From: Agarilytica sp045430305 | Lineage (GTDB): Bacteria; Pseudomonadota; Gammaproteobacteria; Pseudomonadales; Cellvibrionaceae | DNA: 64,000 bases | Assembly: GCA_045430305.1 (NCBI GenBank) | Contig: JAILXW010000001.1 | Span: 682,001-746,000, forward strand | Direction: 5' to 3' | Shown: piece after piece, positions 1 to 9,394 of the stretch | Position numbering within the stretch: the first letter of the stretch is position 1 | How the letters are laid out: each line of letters opens with the position of its first letter | Translations under genes and position numbers: made by a program | Notes under the pieces: generated by a model | What the model saw: the letters and a program-made list of their open reading frames with translations, nothing else | What the model was told of the DNA's origin: nothing | The model's database searches: none

Positions 1-3000
1 ACCATAACCGATCAATTTAATGTTGTTTTGTATAATCAAGACAAAAGCAGTGGTGGTGTAGAAATTGGTAGAAGTGCACCTGTTGATCTTCTGTACCCAT
101 CTCAAGCTATGACGCTAGATATTGCTACGCTCACAGAAGCCCAATTAACCGGGGAGTTTTTTGCGTATATAGAATTTATCGATACAACTCCGGGGCAATG
201 CTTTACAGAAAACGATTTCGTTTCCGCGTTTCCGGTATACCTTCGTGTTTTCGATGACCAGTCTGGATATAGAAGTGACACGTACGCTTATATGCTAAAA
301 AATGACGAAGAGAGAATTTCGCCTCGGTTGAATCAACGCCCAATTGCTACGGTCACCGCCGGAACGACCTATACGTTCGTGCCTGATGTGAATGACGGTA
401 GTGTAGGTGACGATGTCTTATTTAGTTTATCGCCTCTTAATAGTGCCCCGTCGGTTAATTCAGAAGGCGGCCCTACGTTTAACCCGGCTACGGGAATCAT
501 CTCTTGGGTTCCTTCGATTAACCACGTAGGCAGTAATCAATGGTTGTATATTATCAAAGATATGGGCGGAAACTCATACTCTTATACGGCTTCGATTACC
601 GTTACTCTTCCAGAAGGCAGTGCGCCAGAAATTACAAGCATACCGGCAACGAGCACAAAATCAGATCGTCTTTATACATACTCGATTCAGGCGGTAGATG
701 CCGAAAATGATCCCATCATTTATGAGCTCATCGATGCCCCTGCTGGTGCAACATTAAGTGCAAGTGGCGAACTAACATGGACGCCTAGCACTGAAGGCAG
801 TGTTGATTTTACTGCCCGCGTGAGTGACGGGATTTTCTATTCCGAGCAATCTTGGGCGGTGAATGTCGTAGCGAATGTTTCGTTAGATGCTTCAATTTCT
901 TTATCAAGCACTGCATTAACACTGGGCGAAAGTATCACTATTACCGCCGACGTTGAACACGCCGTGGGTGATGTGACTACCCGTCTCTACGTAAATTCAG
1001 TTGAACACATTCTTGATGAAACGTTGGCCGTAACCATTACACCTTCTATTTTAGGTGTTCACGATGTACTTCTTGAGGTTCAAGACGCATCTGAAACGAT
1101 GACACGTACAGCGATATTTTACGTCGGCGATGGCAGTGATCTTACGGCGCCAATAGTCGAGCTGCATACCCCTCTCGATGGCTCCGAAATTACGTCACCT
1201 AGCCCAATTCAAGTCAGTGTGAGTGATACGAATATGTCACACTGGAGTGTAAGCATATCGCCACTAAATGGTACGTTTGAAAAAGTTCTTGCAGAAGGAA
1301 GCAGTGACGTTGTTGCGATGGACGTGGCCATGTTCGACCCGAGTATGTTCATCAATGGGCAATATCACATACAAGTAATGGCGACAGATCTTTCAGGAAA
1401 TACCTCGCAAGACTCTGTTACTGTGACGGTAGATGGCGATCTAAAAGTTGGTAACTTTAGCTTTACCGTGGAAGACCTGAATATTCCACTCGAAGGTATC
1501 CCGATTCAAGTGAACCGCACGTACGACAGTCGACGAAGCGCTGAGCTTCTTGATTTTGGCTACGGTTGGAGCATCGACTATCAGAATATCAAACTTGAAG
1601 AAAATAGGGCGCCAGGCACCGGTTGGTATATAGAAGATATTTTTGCGATTCCACCCATCTTCTGTGTCAAACCGCTTGCTGATAATATCGTGACCATAAC
1701 TTTGCCAAACGGCGATGTAGAAAAATTCAGCGCAGTTGCCAACCCTGAATGTGCAGAGTCTTCACCCTCCTTAGATGTTGCATTACAGTTTGTCGCGATC
1801 GGCGATACGCAATCAACATTGACGGCTGTTGAAAATCAATTTGGTCGATTAATTAACGGAAACTTGGAAGACCCAGGCAACGTGGGTGTAACGCTAGACC
1901 CCGACCTCTATCAGCTCACTACTCGTAATGGTTATGTGTATCAAATTGATCAGAATGCGGGTGTTACACATATCACCGACCCGAATGGTCATACCATTAC
2001 GTATTCAGAAAGTGGTATTTATCACTCCAATGGTAAATCCATTTCTTTTGTTCGGAATTCGTTAGGCTTAATCGATGAAATCGTCGACGCGAAAGGCAAC
2101 CGAATCGACTACACCAGAGATGCCAATCTTGATTTAACACATGTGACGCAGCGCGATAGCAGCATCACCGAATACACCTACAACAATACACACGGCTTAG
2201 TGGATATTATCGACCCGCTAAATCGACGCGTATTAAGAAATGTGTACGATAATGATGGCCGCTTAACCAGCCAGTGTGATCAAAACAACGTGTGTAAAAC
2301 CTTCGATCACGATTTAGATGCACGCAGTTCGATCGTGACCGATCTCGATGGACGCAGCACCATCTTTAATTACGACGAACGCGGTAACGTACTGCAAGAC
2401 ATTAAAGTCATTACCGATGGCAATTACGCCTCTGATATCGTCACCACCTACACCTACGATGTGAACGACAACCAAGAAACCAAAACCATCGCAGGCAGTA
2501 CCTGGGCCACACTGCACAATGCCAACAACGATGTAGAAAGTGCATGTAACCCACTGAATGAATGTGTGACTTACACCAACTACAATTCGCGTGGGCAAGA
2601 GGGCAGTATTACCGACGAACGTGGCCATACCTATGGTATGACCTACGACAGTGTTGGTAATTTAGAAACGGTTATTTCACCCGAGGTGACCGATCCAGAT
2701 TCTGGTGCGGTATCGCAACCGTTCGCCAGTAATGTGATGAATACTGTGGGCCAAGTAACAAGCACCACCGATTTACGCGGCGTCACCACAAACTATACCT
2801 ATTACGCATCGGGTCATGCCAATGAAGGCCAAAAACATACGGAAAGTAATGCCATTAGTGGTACCACCACCTACACCTACGATGCGAACAACAACGTGGC
2901 AACGGAAACCCGTGAACGTACGGTAAATGGTTCACCTGTGAACGAAACCACCACCTACCAATACGACACCCGTGATCGATTAATACGTACAACACGTCAT

Positions 3001-6000
3001 GACGGCACCTATACAGAAACCGAATACGACCTTGCAGGCAATACAGATCGTGAACGTGATCGTTTTGGTAACTGGACGGATTACACCTACGACGCTTACG
3101 GTCGATTAACGCGTACCGACTATGCAGATGGTTCTTTTGAAACACGTACCTACACACGTGAAGGTTTATTAGACACCGTTACCGCACGCAACGGCACCAT
3201 TACACGTAACGAATACGATTCCGCCGGGCGTTTATGGCGTGTTCACAATGACACCGATCTAACCTTCACAGAAACACGTTACAACGAACACGGCTGGGTG
3301 CTTGCCGAGTACGATGCACTAGGCAACCTCACCGAATATGAATACGACCCGGCAGGGCGGCGTGAAGCCGTGGTACGTCATATCGATGGCACCACGCAGC
3401 GTCATGCATTTACCTATTACCCCAACGGTGAACTACAGTCTGAAACCGATGCTAACGGTCGTACCACCACCTATCTATTGAACGAACTCGATCAACGCAT
3501 TGAAGTGCAATATCACAATGCGACTACGATGCAAGAACGTTTCGACTTTATGGGCACACGTACGCATAGCATCGACCAAGAAAGTCGTTCTACGCACTAT
3601 GCATACGATGATTTAGGCAGGCTCACTAGCGTCACACCACAAGTGAGTATTGATGGAAACCCTGTTCCAGATACGGTCTACACCTACGACGAAGTGGGCA
3701 ACCGCTTAACACAAACCGATGCCGAACATAAAACAACGGTATGGACCTACGATCTATACGGCCGTGTATTAACACGCACCTTGCCAGAAGGTCAGCAAGA
3801 AAGTTTTGTGTATAACGATGGTCAAGGCTGTGCACAAACCGATGGCATTAACTGTGCAAACGCTACAAGCCCACGCACGGTTGTTCACACCGACTTTAAC
3901 GGTGACACCATTACCACTGCCTACGACGTTATGGGCAGAACGATTGCGGTGCAATACAGTAAAGATGGCAACAGCGACATCTATACCTATACCGCCAATG
4001 GCCAAGTGCATACCGTTACCGACCAACACGGTACCACCACCTATACCTACGACAACAACAACCGTTTGTTAACAGAAATAAAAACCGACGGCACCCAAAT
4101 GCGTTATGAATACGACGCGGTAGGGAATCGCACACTCGTAGAAATTACACGCGGTGGCAGTATTACAAGCAGTACCACCTACACCTATGACGATCTCAAT
4201 CGTTTAGAGAATGTAATGGATAGCAGTGGTACAACGTCTTACACCTACGACAATGTAGGTAATTTAGATACGGTCACTTATCCGAATGGATTACTCACGG
4301 ATTACGACTACAACGCAGTGAATCAACTCACTGATGTAGTGACACGCGATGCGATTAATACGGTTATTAATCACTTCAGCTACAGCCTAACGTTAACAGG
4401 CCGAAGAGAAATCATTACAGAGCTTGATGGTCGCACCACAGCCTACTGTTATGACAACCTCTATCGCTTAACCGATGAAGTTGTATTTGAAGCAACGCCA
4501 GCAACACCACCATTAACCGGTTGTATTACCGATACAGCAGGTGCTGACTATGTGGCGAATTATGAATACGACTGGGTCGGAAATAGAGAGTATGAAACTG
4601 TGGATGGCGTACAAACCGCCTACACCTATGACCTGAATGACAGACTCATTCAAACCGGTGGCACCGTTTATATGTATGACGACAATGGCAATACGCTTAC
4701 CGAAACCTTAGACGGGGTAGTGAAAACCTACATCTGGGATGCGAAGAACAAACTCATCAACTTTGATAATGCTGGAAGTATTACTTCCTACACATACAAC
4801 CACAATGGTATACGTGACAGCAAAACGGAATTAGGTGTCACTACCCAATTCATCGTGGATGAAAACCGTGACTACGCGCAAGTTCTTGAAGAAGTAGAAA
4901 GCGGCAGTACCACCGTCGCCTATACTTACGGGCATGATTTATTGAGCCAAGAGCGAGGTGTTGATACAAGCTGGTTCCACTATGATGGGTTGGGTTCTAC
5001 ACGATTACTTTCTGATGGGTTAGGCGCGTTTACCGATACGTATGACTATGAAGCCTTTGGTGAAGTGCTGAATGAAACAGGGAGCACCGAGAATAGTTAT
5101 AAATATACGGGCGAACAGTATGACGCGAGTTTAGAGCAGATATATTTGCGGGCTCGCTACTATGACGGAAGCATAGGGCGGTTCACTCAGCAAGATACTT
5201 GGGCAGGGGTGAACAGCCAGCCCATTACGCTTAATAAGTATTTGTATGCCAATGCTGATCCGGCGAATATGGTTGATCCTTCAGGGAATTTCTCGATGGG
5301 GTCGGTGATGTCAGGAATCAATGTGTTGGGGCGGTTAGCTACAACAGCATTGAATACTTACTCAAATATCACCTTGTTGATGGATATTGCGGAAGGAGAT
5401 GTAACCCTCACAGAGCTTGCTCTGACTTATACGATCGGAAGATTTCTACCGCGTTCGTTCTTTAGGTGTAGAAATAGTTTTTCCAGTGATACATTGGTTA
5501 AAACTGAATTTGGCCACGTTCCTATTTCAGAAATATCAATCGGGGATAAAGTTTGGTCATATAATGAAAGCTCAGGCGAAATATCTCTACAGGAGGTGAT
5601 TCATCTAATTGAGGGAGAGGGATCAAAGGAGCTAATTGATATTGATCTTGATAGTGGGGAAGTTATTACTACTACTAGGGATCACACGTTTTTAACTCCT
5701 GAAGATTCAGCTTGGGTTGAAGCGGGAGATTTATATTCCGGTGTTAAGTTGTATGGATTAGATGAGACATATAAAGAAGTAAGAAGCTTATCTCCATATA
5801 TTACAAACATCAAAGTCTACAATTTAAGCGTAGCGAATGATCACAATTACTTTGTCGGTAAAACCGAAATTTTGGCTCATAATTGTTATCAAAAGCCGAA
5901 TTGGCATGTTTACCAGAATGGTAAGCATATCGCTAGCCGAAGGCTTTCTCAGAAGCAAGTTAGACAGGGTACGCAAAATGGCCCTGCTAAGTATTACTTA

Positions 6001-6225
6001 ACCTCGGCTAGGGAGGTTAAAGATCTTGAATTAAAAGCTTGGAAAGAGGGTGTTCCAGTTAGAAGTAATCCTAATTTCAAGGTTGTAGAGCACCCCGATG
6101 TCATTGGAGCTAAGTTTGGTCGAGATAGCCGTTGGCAAAGATTAGAATACGATGAGACAAGTGATAGTATACACGGGCACCCTATAACCAAAGAAGAATT
6201 TCAAAGGTATCTTCGAAGTAATTAA
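1..6225 (+). CDS. RHS-repeat polymorphic toxin with Ig-like, YD-repeat, Hint and C-terminal toxin domains (5' partial)
   Basis: The reading frame is open from base 1, so the N-terminus lies outside the window; 2074 codons are visible. The first ~480 residues look like secreted Ig/cadherin-type beta domains. Residues ~480-1770 are RHS/YD repeats with many T-Y-T-Y-D units, ending in the RHS-associated core (Y-L-R-A-R-Y-Y and N-M-V-D-P-S-G near base 5280). Next comes a Hint (intein-like) autoprocessing domain, from the Cys codon at 5467 (C-R-N-S-F-S-S-D-T) to A-H-N-C at 5875-5886. The last ~112 residues (5887-6222) are a variable toxin tip whose fold I do not recognise; it is rich in charged residues and has an H-G-H motif near its end. 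RHS proteins of this type encapsulate and deliver a C-terminal toxin in contact-dependent competition. Two small genes that could encode immunity follow immediately. Confidence in the RHS/Hint call is high; the toxin activity is unknown. Confidence 0.93.
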   Translation, partial: TITDQFNVVLYNQDKSSGGVEIGRSAPVDLLYPSQAMTLDIATLTEAQLTGEFFAYIEFIDTTPGQCFTENDFVSAFPVYLRVFDDQSGYRSDTYAYMLKNDEERISPRLNQRPIATVTAGTTYTFVPDVNDGSVGDDVLFSLSPLNSAPSVNSEGGPTFNPATGIISWVPSINHVGSNQWLYIIKDMGGNSYSYTASITVTLPEGSAPEITSIPATSTKSDRLYTYSIQAVDAENDPIIYELIDAPAGATLSASGELTWTPSTEGSVDFTARVSDGIFYSEQSWAVNVVANVSLDASISLSSTALTLGESITITADVEHAVGDVTTRLYVNSVEHILDETLAVTITPSILGVHDVLLEVQDASETMTRTAIFYVGDGSDLTAPIVELHTPLDGSEITSPSPIQVSVSDTNMSHWSVSISPLNGTFEKVLAEGSSDVVAMDVAMFDPSMFINGQYHIQVMATDLSGNTSQDSVTVTVDGDLKVGNFSFTVEDLNIPLEGIPIQVNRTYDSRRSAELLDFGYGWSIDYQNIKLEENRAPGTGWYIEDIFAIPPIFCVKPLADNIVTITLPNGDVEKFSAVANPECAESSPSLDVALQFVAIGDTQSTLTAVENQFGRLINGNLEDPGNVGVTLDPDLYQLTTRNGYVYQIDQNAGVTHITDPNGHTITYSESGIYHSNGKSISFVRNSLGLIDEIVDAKGNRIDYTRDANLDLTHVTQRDSSITEYTYNNTHGLVDIIDPLNRRVLRNVYDNDGRLTSQCDQNNVCKTFDHDLDARSSIVTDLDGRSTIFNYDERGNVLQDIKVITDGNYASDIVTTYTYDVNDNQETKTIAGSTWATLHNANNDVESACNPLNECVTYTNYNSRGQEGSITDERGHTYGMTYDSVGNLETVISPEVTDPDSGAVSQPFASNVMNTVGQVTSTTDLRGVTTNYTYYASGHANEGQKHTESNAISGTTTYTYDANNNVATETRERTVNGSPVNETTTYQYDTRDRLIRTTRHDGTYTETEYDLAGNTDRERDRFGNWTDYTYDAYGRLTRTDYADGSFETRTYTREGLLDTVTARNGTITRNEYDSAGRLWRVHNDTDLTFTETRYNEHGWVLAEYDALGNLTEYEYDPAGRREAVVRHIDGTTQRHAFTYYPNGELQSETDANGRTTTYLLNELDQRIEVQYHNATTMQERFDFMGTRTHSIDQESRSTHYAYDDLGRLTSVTPQVSIDGNPVPDTVYTYDEVGNRLTQTDAEHKTTVWTYDLYGRVLTRTLPEGQQESFVYNDGQGCAQTDGINCANATSPRTVVHTDFNGDTITTAYDVMGRTIAVQYSKDGNSDIYTYTANGQVHTVTDQHGTTTYTYDNNNRLLTEIKTDGTQMRYEYDAVGNRTLVEITRGGSITSSTTYTYDDLNRLENVMDSSGTTSYTYDNVGNLDTVTYPNGLLTDYDYNAVNQLTDVVTRDAINTVINHFSYSLTLTGRREIITELDGRTTAYCYDNLYRLTDEVVFEATPATPPLTGCITDTAGADYVANYEYDWVGNREYETVDGVQTAYTYDLNDRLIQTGGTVYMYDDNGNTLTETLDGVVKTYIWDAKNKLINFDNAGSITSYTYNHNGIRDSKTELGVTTQFIVDENRDYAQVLEEVESGSTTVAYTYGHDLLSQERGVDTSWFHYDGLGSTRLLSDGLGAFTDTYDYEAFGEVLNETGSTENSYKYTGEQYDASLEQIYLRARYYDGSIGRFTQQDTWAGVNSQPITLNKYLYANADPANMVDPSGNFSMGSVMSGINVLGRLATTALNTYSNITLLMDIAEGDVTLTELALTYTIGRFLPRSFFRCRNSFSSDTLVKTEFGHVPISEISIGDKVWSYNESSGEISLQEVIHLIEGEGSKELIDIDLDSGEVITTTRDHTFLTPEDSAWVEAGDLYSGVKLYGLDETYKEVRSLSPYITNIKVYNLSVANDHNYFVGKTEILAHNCYQKPNWHVYQNGKHIASRRLSQKQVRQGTQNGPAKYYLTSAREVKDLELKAWKEGVPVRSNPNFKVVEHPDVIGAKFGRDSRWQRLEYDETSDSIHGHPITKEEFQRYLRSN

Positions 6226-6239
6226 TTAAGGTAAATATT

Positions 6240-6572
6240 ATGAATCTTTATTCAGTTATGAGATTTGGGAATGATATTGAAGGTGCCGATGGTGCTGATA
6301 CAGAGTTTATTGTTCTGTCAGACAGTGTTGAGGGCGCTGCTGACATCGTAGATTCTGAATTAGACAAAATGCCACATGAAAAAGTAAAGCCGTTTTGCCA
6401 CGCGATTTCGTTAATTGCAAAGAGTTTCTCTGAAACTACAGACACTTGTATCCTTCATGGTCCTGAAATATCGAACAAATCAAAGTTCGCCGTTGGGATT
6501 CCGGAAGAGAATATATGGAGGAGATGTGAGGAAACTGGGCTGGGGGATTGGTTCCCATTTGATGAGTTTTAA
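6240..6572 (+). CDS. Small acidic protein, probable immunity protein to the upstream RHS toxin
   Basis: This is a 110-residue acidic protein with no signal peptide or membrane segment, starting 14 bases after the rhs stop codon behind an AAGG-containing ribosome site (taaggtaaatatt-ATG). I do not recognise the family. A small, soluble, acidic product directly after an RHS toxin tip is the usual arrangement of a cognate immunity gene, so that role is inferred from position. It overlaps the next gene by one base (TAATG), so the two are probably translationally coupled. Confidence 0.6.
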   Translation: MNLYSVMRFGNDIEGADGADTEFIVLSDSVEGAADIVDSELDKMPHEKVKPFCHAISLIAKSFSETTDTCILHGPEISNKSKFAVGIPEENIWRRCEETGLGDWFPFDEF

Positions 6573-7036
6573 TGAATAAAATTGAAAGTTACATTAAAGT
6601 TCAAAATGAACTTGTTAACATTAAGGATTTCTCAGGTGCTCTGCCCAATGCAGAGTATCCTGAAGGAGTTATCTTACTGGTCTTAGAAGGAAAAACGCTA
6701 ATTTCAAAGAATATGTGGGATTATATTGATCAGCTATGGTTTTATATAATCGACGGCGTTGAGCATGTATTGCAACGCAAGCACTATATGGGGTATTTCC
6801 CTGGGCAGCCTATCGAGATTATCTTCAAAGATATGAATGATCTATATGCGGAGGTCAGGGTGGGGGATCAGCACGCAGTAGTTAAAAAGGAAGATCTTTT
6901 TAAAGATATTGTGACGGCTGCTAGGAGTTTTTTTCAATTCTACCTTCCATTGTCGGATCATCCGGAGTCTGAAGCCTCTGTAATTCAGAGGTTGGATAGC
7001 ATCGCGAAAGTCGCTCAGTTCAACCAAAATAAGTAG
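6572..7036 (+). CDS. Hypothetical protein, possible second immunity or accessory gene of the rhs locus
   Basis: This encodes 154 residues and begins in the TAATG overlap with the preceding gene. It is soluble and mixed alpha/beta in character, with aromatic-rich segments near residues 47-75 and no recognisable domain. It is the third gene of the rhs transcription unit. It may be an immunity protein or an orphan immunity gene kept from an earlier toxin tip, as is common downstream of rhs genes. No motif supports a function. Confidence 0.55.
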   Translation: MNKIESYIKVQNELVNIKDFSGALPNAEYPEGVILLVLEGKTLISKNMWDYIDQLWFYIIDGVEHVLQRKHYMGYFPGQPIEIIFKDMNDLYAEVRVGDQHAVVKKEDLFKDIVTAARSFFQFYLPLSDHPESEASVIQRLDSIAKVAQFNQNK

Positions 7037-7039
7037 AGC

Positions 7040-7170
7040 GATTAAAGGGAGCGGAGGGATTTAATTTTAATCACTCCTTCTCTTTACCTCGGCTCAACGA
7101 GAACAAGTCAGGAAAGTTTCTAACTATTGGAATATAGAGCAAGGATTTAAAGGAGAAATAAATATGCACA
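7040..7170 (+). repeat. 131-bp direct repeat, copy 1
   Basis: This stretch matches 7326-7456 at most positions, including the ATTTAATTTTAATCAC block, the CAACGAGAACAAG block and the ribosome site plus start AAAGGAGAAATAAATATGCACA. It is a duplicate of the 5' leader and first codons of the gene at 7450. In this copy the frame runs at once into TTTAAGGGGTCA repeats, so it is a decapitated start. Confidence 0.85.
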
Positions 7171-7241
7171 AATTTAAGGGGTCAAATTTAAGGAAATTTA
7201 AGGGGTCAGAGATTTAAGGGGTCAGAGCCCTTTTAGAATAC

Positions 7242-7324
7242 GACGGCACCTATACAGAAACCGAATACGACCTAGCAGGTAATGCAGATCGTGAACGTGA
7301 TCGTTTTGGTAACTGGACCGATTA
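7242..7324 (+). pseudogene. 83-bp fragment of an RHS core
   Basis: These 83 bases align with the rhs gene at about 2999-3081, with roughly four mismatches (my count by eye). The fragment has no start codon and ends at a TAG. It is preceded by several copies of TTTAAGGGGTCA ending in GGGGTCAGAGCCCTTTTAG. It shows that RHS core DNA was once present here, between the active tip and the island. Confidence 0.75.
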
Positions 7325-7325
7325 G

Positions 7326-7456
7326 GATTAAAGGTGACGGAAGGATTTAATTTTAATCACCCCTTCTCTTTACCTAGGATCAACGAGAACAAGCCAGGAA
7401 AGTTTCTAACTATTGGAATATAGAGCAGGGGTTTAAAGGAGAAATAAATATGCACA
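7326..7456 (+). repeat. 131-bp direct repeat, copy 2 (leader of the TerB-like gene)
   Basis: This is the second copy of the repeat at 7040-7170. Here it is functional, as it supplies the ribosome site AAAGGAG and ATG of the intact gene at 7450. The two copies bracket the RHS fragment and the GGGGTCAGAGCCC motif, forming a composite of about 417 bp. Confidence 0.85.
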
Positions 7457-7983
7457 TACTAATAGGGCTAATCACAACAATCGCCGGTGCTATATGGGCA
7501 CTGTATCACTTACACAATGCTGTTAACCTTAATTCTTTTAACCCTTTCTATTGGATGCGAAGAAGGAAGTGGGAAAAGGAGTACGGTACTAAGCCCCTAC
7601 ATAGGCTAGATAACTCCATGGAAGCCGCCGCTGTACTAGTTGTGGCTATGACTGAGTTGGAAGGCGCTGTCACTCAAGAACATAAGCAGAAAGTGATAGG
7701 TCTCTTCATTGAAGAGTTTGGTACTGACAAGCGCGCTGCATTGGATCTATATGCTCTTTGCTCTCACCACTTAAAAGATGTGGCCAATATAGCAGAAGAA
7801 GTGAAAAAAATCTTAGCACCTACGATTGCACAATTCGAAGAGCGTCATAAGAAATCCCTCCTGGAAATGATCAATACCACAGCTACCTTTTCTCAAGGAG
7901 AGCTTAGTCAAAGCCAACAAGCATTGCTTACTGCAGTAGATAAGGAACTGAATTTGGTTGAGGAGGTGGCTGCTAGTTGGTGA
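7450..7983 (+). CDS. TerB-like (tellurite-resistance-type) helical protein with N-terminal membrane anchor
   Basis: 177 residues: an N-terminal hydrophobic helix (residues ~2-18), then a basic stretch (M-R-R-R-K-W-E-K), then an all-helical domain from ~57 to 170. The spacing of acidic and hydrophobic positions resembles the TerB/DjlA-N fold. The start is clear because the ribosome site AAAGGAG lies 8 bases upstream. TerB-fold proteins occur in stress and phage-defence associated systems; no specific function can be given. It is isolated from other ter genes, and its leader is duplicated just upstream. Confidence 0.6.
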   Translation: MHILIGLITTIAGAIWALYHLHNAVNLNSFNPFYWMRRRKWEKEYGTKPLHRLDNSMEAAAVLVVAMTELEGAVTQEHKQKVIGLFIEEFGTDKRAALDLYALCSHHLKDVANIAEEVKKILAPTIAQFEERHKKSLLEMINTTATFSQGELSQSQQALLTAVDKELNLVEEVAASW

Positions 7984-8022
7984 CAGTGTATTAGGCATTG
8001 TCCGAGTTCTTTTTATACCTTG

Positions 8023-8823
8023 TTACTGTGTTTTGGGGCAATTGCTATCTTCAAACTTGTACTTATCACCTATCTTTGTTGCGAATACAATATTTTTATT
8101 CCCTAGGTCTAGTGTTCGAACTTTTTTTTCAGTGTCACATTTATAGGTTGGATAACTATGAAAATGATACAAATACCAGCTTGTAGTTGAGTACAAAAAG
8201 TTTGTGTAGTGAGGGGATAACCTTATTCCTAAGGTCATTAGCATTGAGACTATGAAAATACCGGAGAAAAATCTTATTAATGCCGATATTCTAGGGTAGG
8301 TTTCGGTGTGACCTGGAAAAATTCTCTTCACTACAGCCGAGTGTTTCAATTCAAGGAACATTAATCTTGGTATCAAATATATCTGCCCAAGTACAAACTG
8401 AATCACGAAAAGACCAAATAAAGCCCCCAGCAAGCCTATTGGTATAAGTAAAATTGAAACAAAAGTTAGTGGTAGGGTAAGAGAACTCGCATTGTGCCCT
8501 GTAATTTCGTAAAGAACTTGTCCTGATATTGAATATGTAAGATTGATAACCAAAGCGTACAGTACCAACAGAAGAGGTTTTCCCAAGGTTGAGTTCCACA
8601 ACCATTTATATACTTTTGTACCGTCGATAATCGCTGCTATTGTGGGTGGGATAATGAGCAGGGCTGCTCCAGCTAGTTTCATTTGCGCGGTAGGCATCAG
8701 CATGTAAATAATCGAGAATGGAGACAGGCCAATCCAAATAAAATAAACTCTTTGTGACGGACTTAGGTTTAAAAAAAGACGTGCTGTTTTGGCTCGTTTT
8801 CTCTTACTTAGAAGGCCTTTCAT
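8023..8823 (-). CDS. Hypothetical polytopic membrane protein
   Basis: 266 residues with a basic N-terminus and about five hydrophobic segments (near residues 28-45, 50-66, 82-102, 120-150 and 192-207), followed by a hydrophilic C-terminal tail containing two Cys. No family is recognised. It is the last gene of a minus-strand series (helicase, CoiA-like, unknown, this one) and converges on the TerB-like gene. Its start lies directly downstream of AAACGGAGTTTAAAC, which combines the ribosome site with half of a palindrome also seen at 11068-11086. Confidence 0.6.
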   Translation of the reverse strand: MKGLLSKRKRAKTARLFLNLSPSQRVYFIWIGLSPFSIIYMLMPTAQMKLAGAALLIIPPTIAAIIDGTKVYKWLWNSTLGKPLLLVLYALVINLTYSISGQVLYEITGHNASSLTLPLTFVSILLIPIGLLGALFGLFVIQFVLGQIYLIPRLMFLELKHSAVVKRIFPGHTETYPRISALIRFFSGIFIVSMLMTLGIRLSPHYTNFLYSTTSWYLYHFHSYPTYKCDTEKKVRTLDLGNKNIVFATKIGDKYKFEDSNCPKTQ

Positions 8824-8871
8824 GTTTAAACTCCGTTTATTTTGTCATTTTTTAGTAGTTGAGATTCAATA

Positions 8872-9321
8872 TTAAACAACCCCATCGATAACAAGCTCCT
8901 CGCTGAGCAATGGCATTACTTGCCACTCTCCATTCTCAAACGTATGAAGGTTCTCACTTCCTTGCTCTAAGGCATATGTCACTAGCTTAAGGGGAGATCT
9001 ATGGTTTTGTGTTTTGTTGTTCGTAGAGTTGTTCCCTCTGTCTAAGACAAGAAACCCATTCTTCCGAGAGAGTTCAACATCGCCCAAAGAGACAAATCTG
9101 ATAGCCGAGGTTTCACTATTCTGTTTGGAGGTGAGTAGATCGGAGATATTCGTTTTTCCATCGTAGTAGCAACGTACGGAGTAGTATTGTTCGTCAAACT
9201 TAACAGCGATGATAGATAGCTTTGTGTTTAGGTGTAGTGCTAGATGTGACACGTCCTGTGATGCTCCTAATGTGATTATATGTAGTTCCTTTAAGGTCGT
9301 GTATTGTGGGGTATAAGTCAC
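8872..9321 (-). CDS. Hypothetical protein
   Basis: 149 residues, soluble, with no recognised family. It contains short beta-like stretches (for example around residues 34-52) and an Asn/Ser/Thr-rich linker near residue 97. It lies between the membrane-protein gene at 8023 and the CoiA-like gene at 9395 on the same strand, so it is probably co-transcribed with them. The ATG at 9321 lacks a strong ribosome site. Confidence 0.5.
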   Translation of the reverse strand: MTYTPQYTTLKELHIITLGASQDVSHLALHLNTKLSIIAVKFDEQYYSVRCYYDGKTNISDLLTSKQNSETSAIRFVSLGDVELSRKNGFLVLDRGNNSTNNKTQNHRSPLKLVTYALEQGSENLHTFENGEWQVMPLLSEELVIDGVV

Positions 9322-9394
9322 AATAGAAGAAGCAGAGGTTGGCTATATGGCTTGTAGGATATGTCTTACAGCGGGTTGATTTTCCTTAACCCCA

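Noticed and set aside
2314..4072. Several antisense and out-of-frame ORFs within the RHS gene
   Set aside because: They arise from the repetitive T-Y-T-Y-D coding units and have no ribosome sites or family resemblance.
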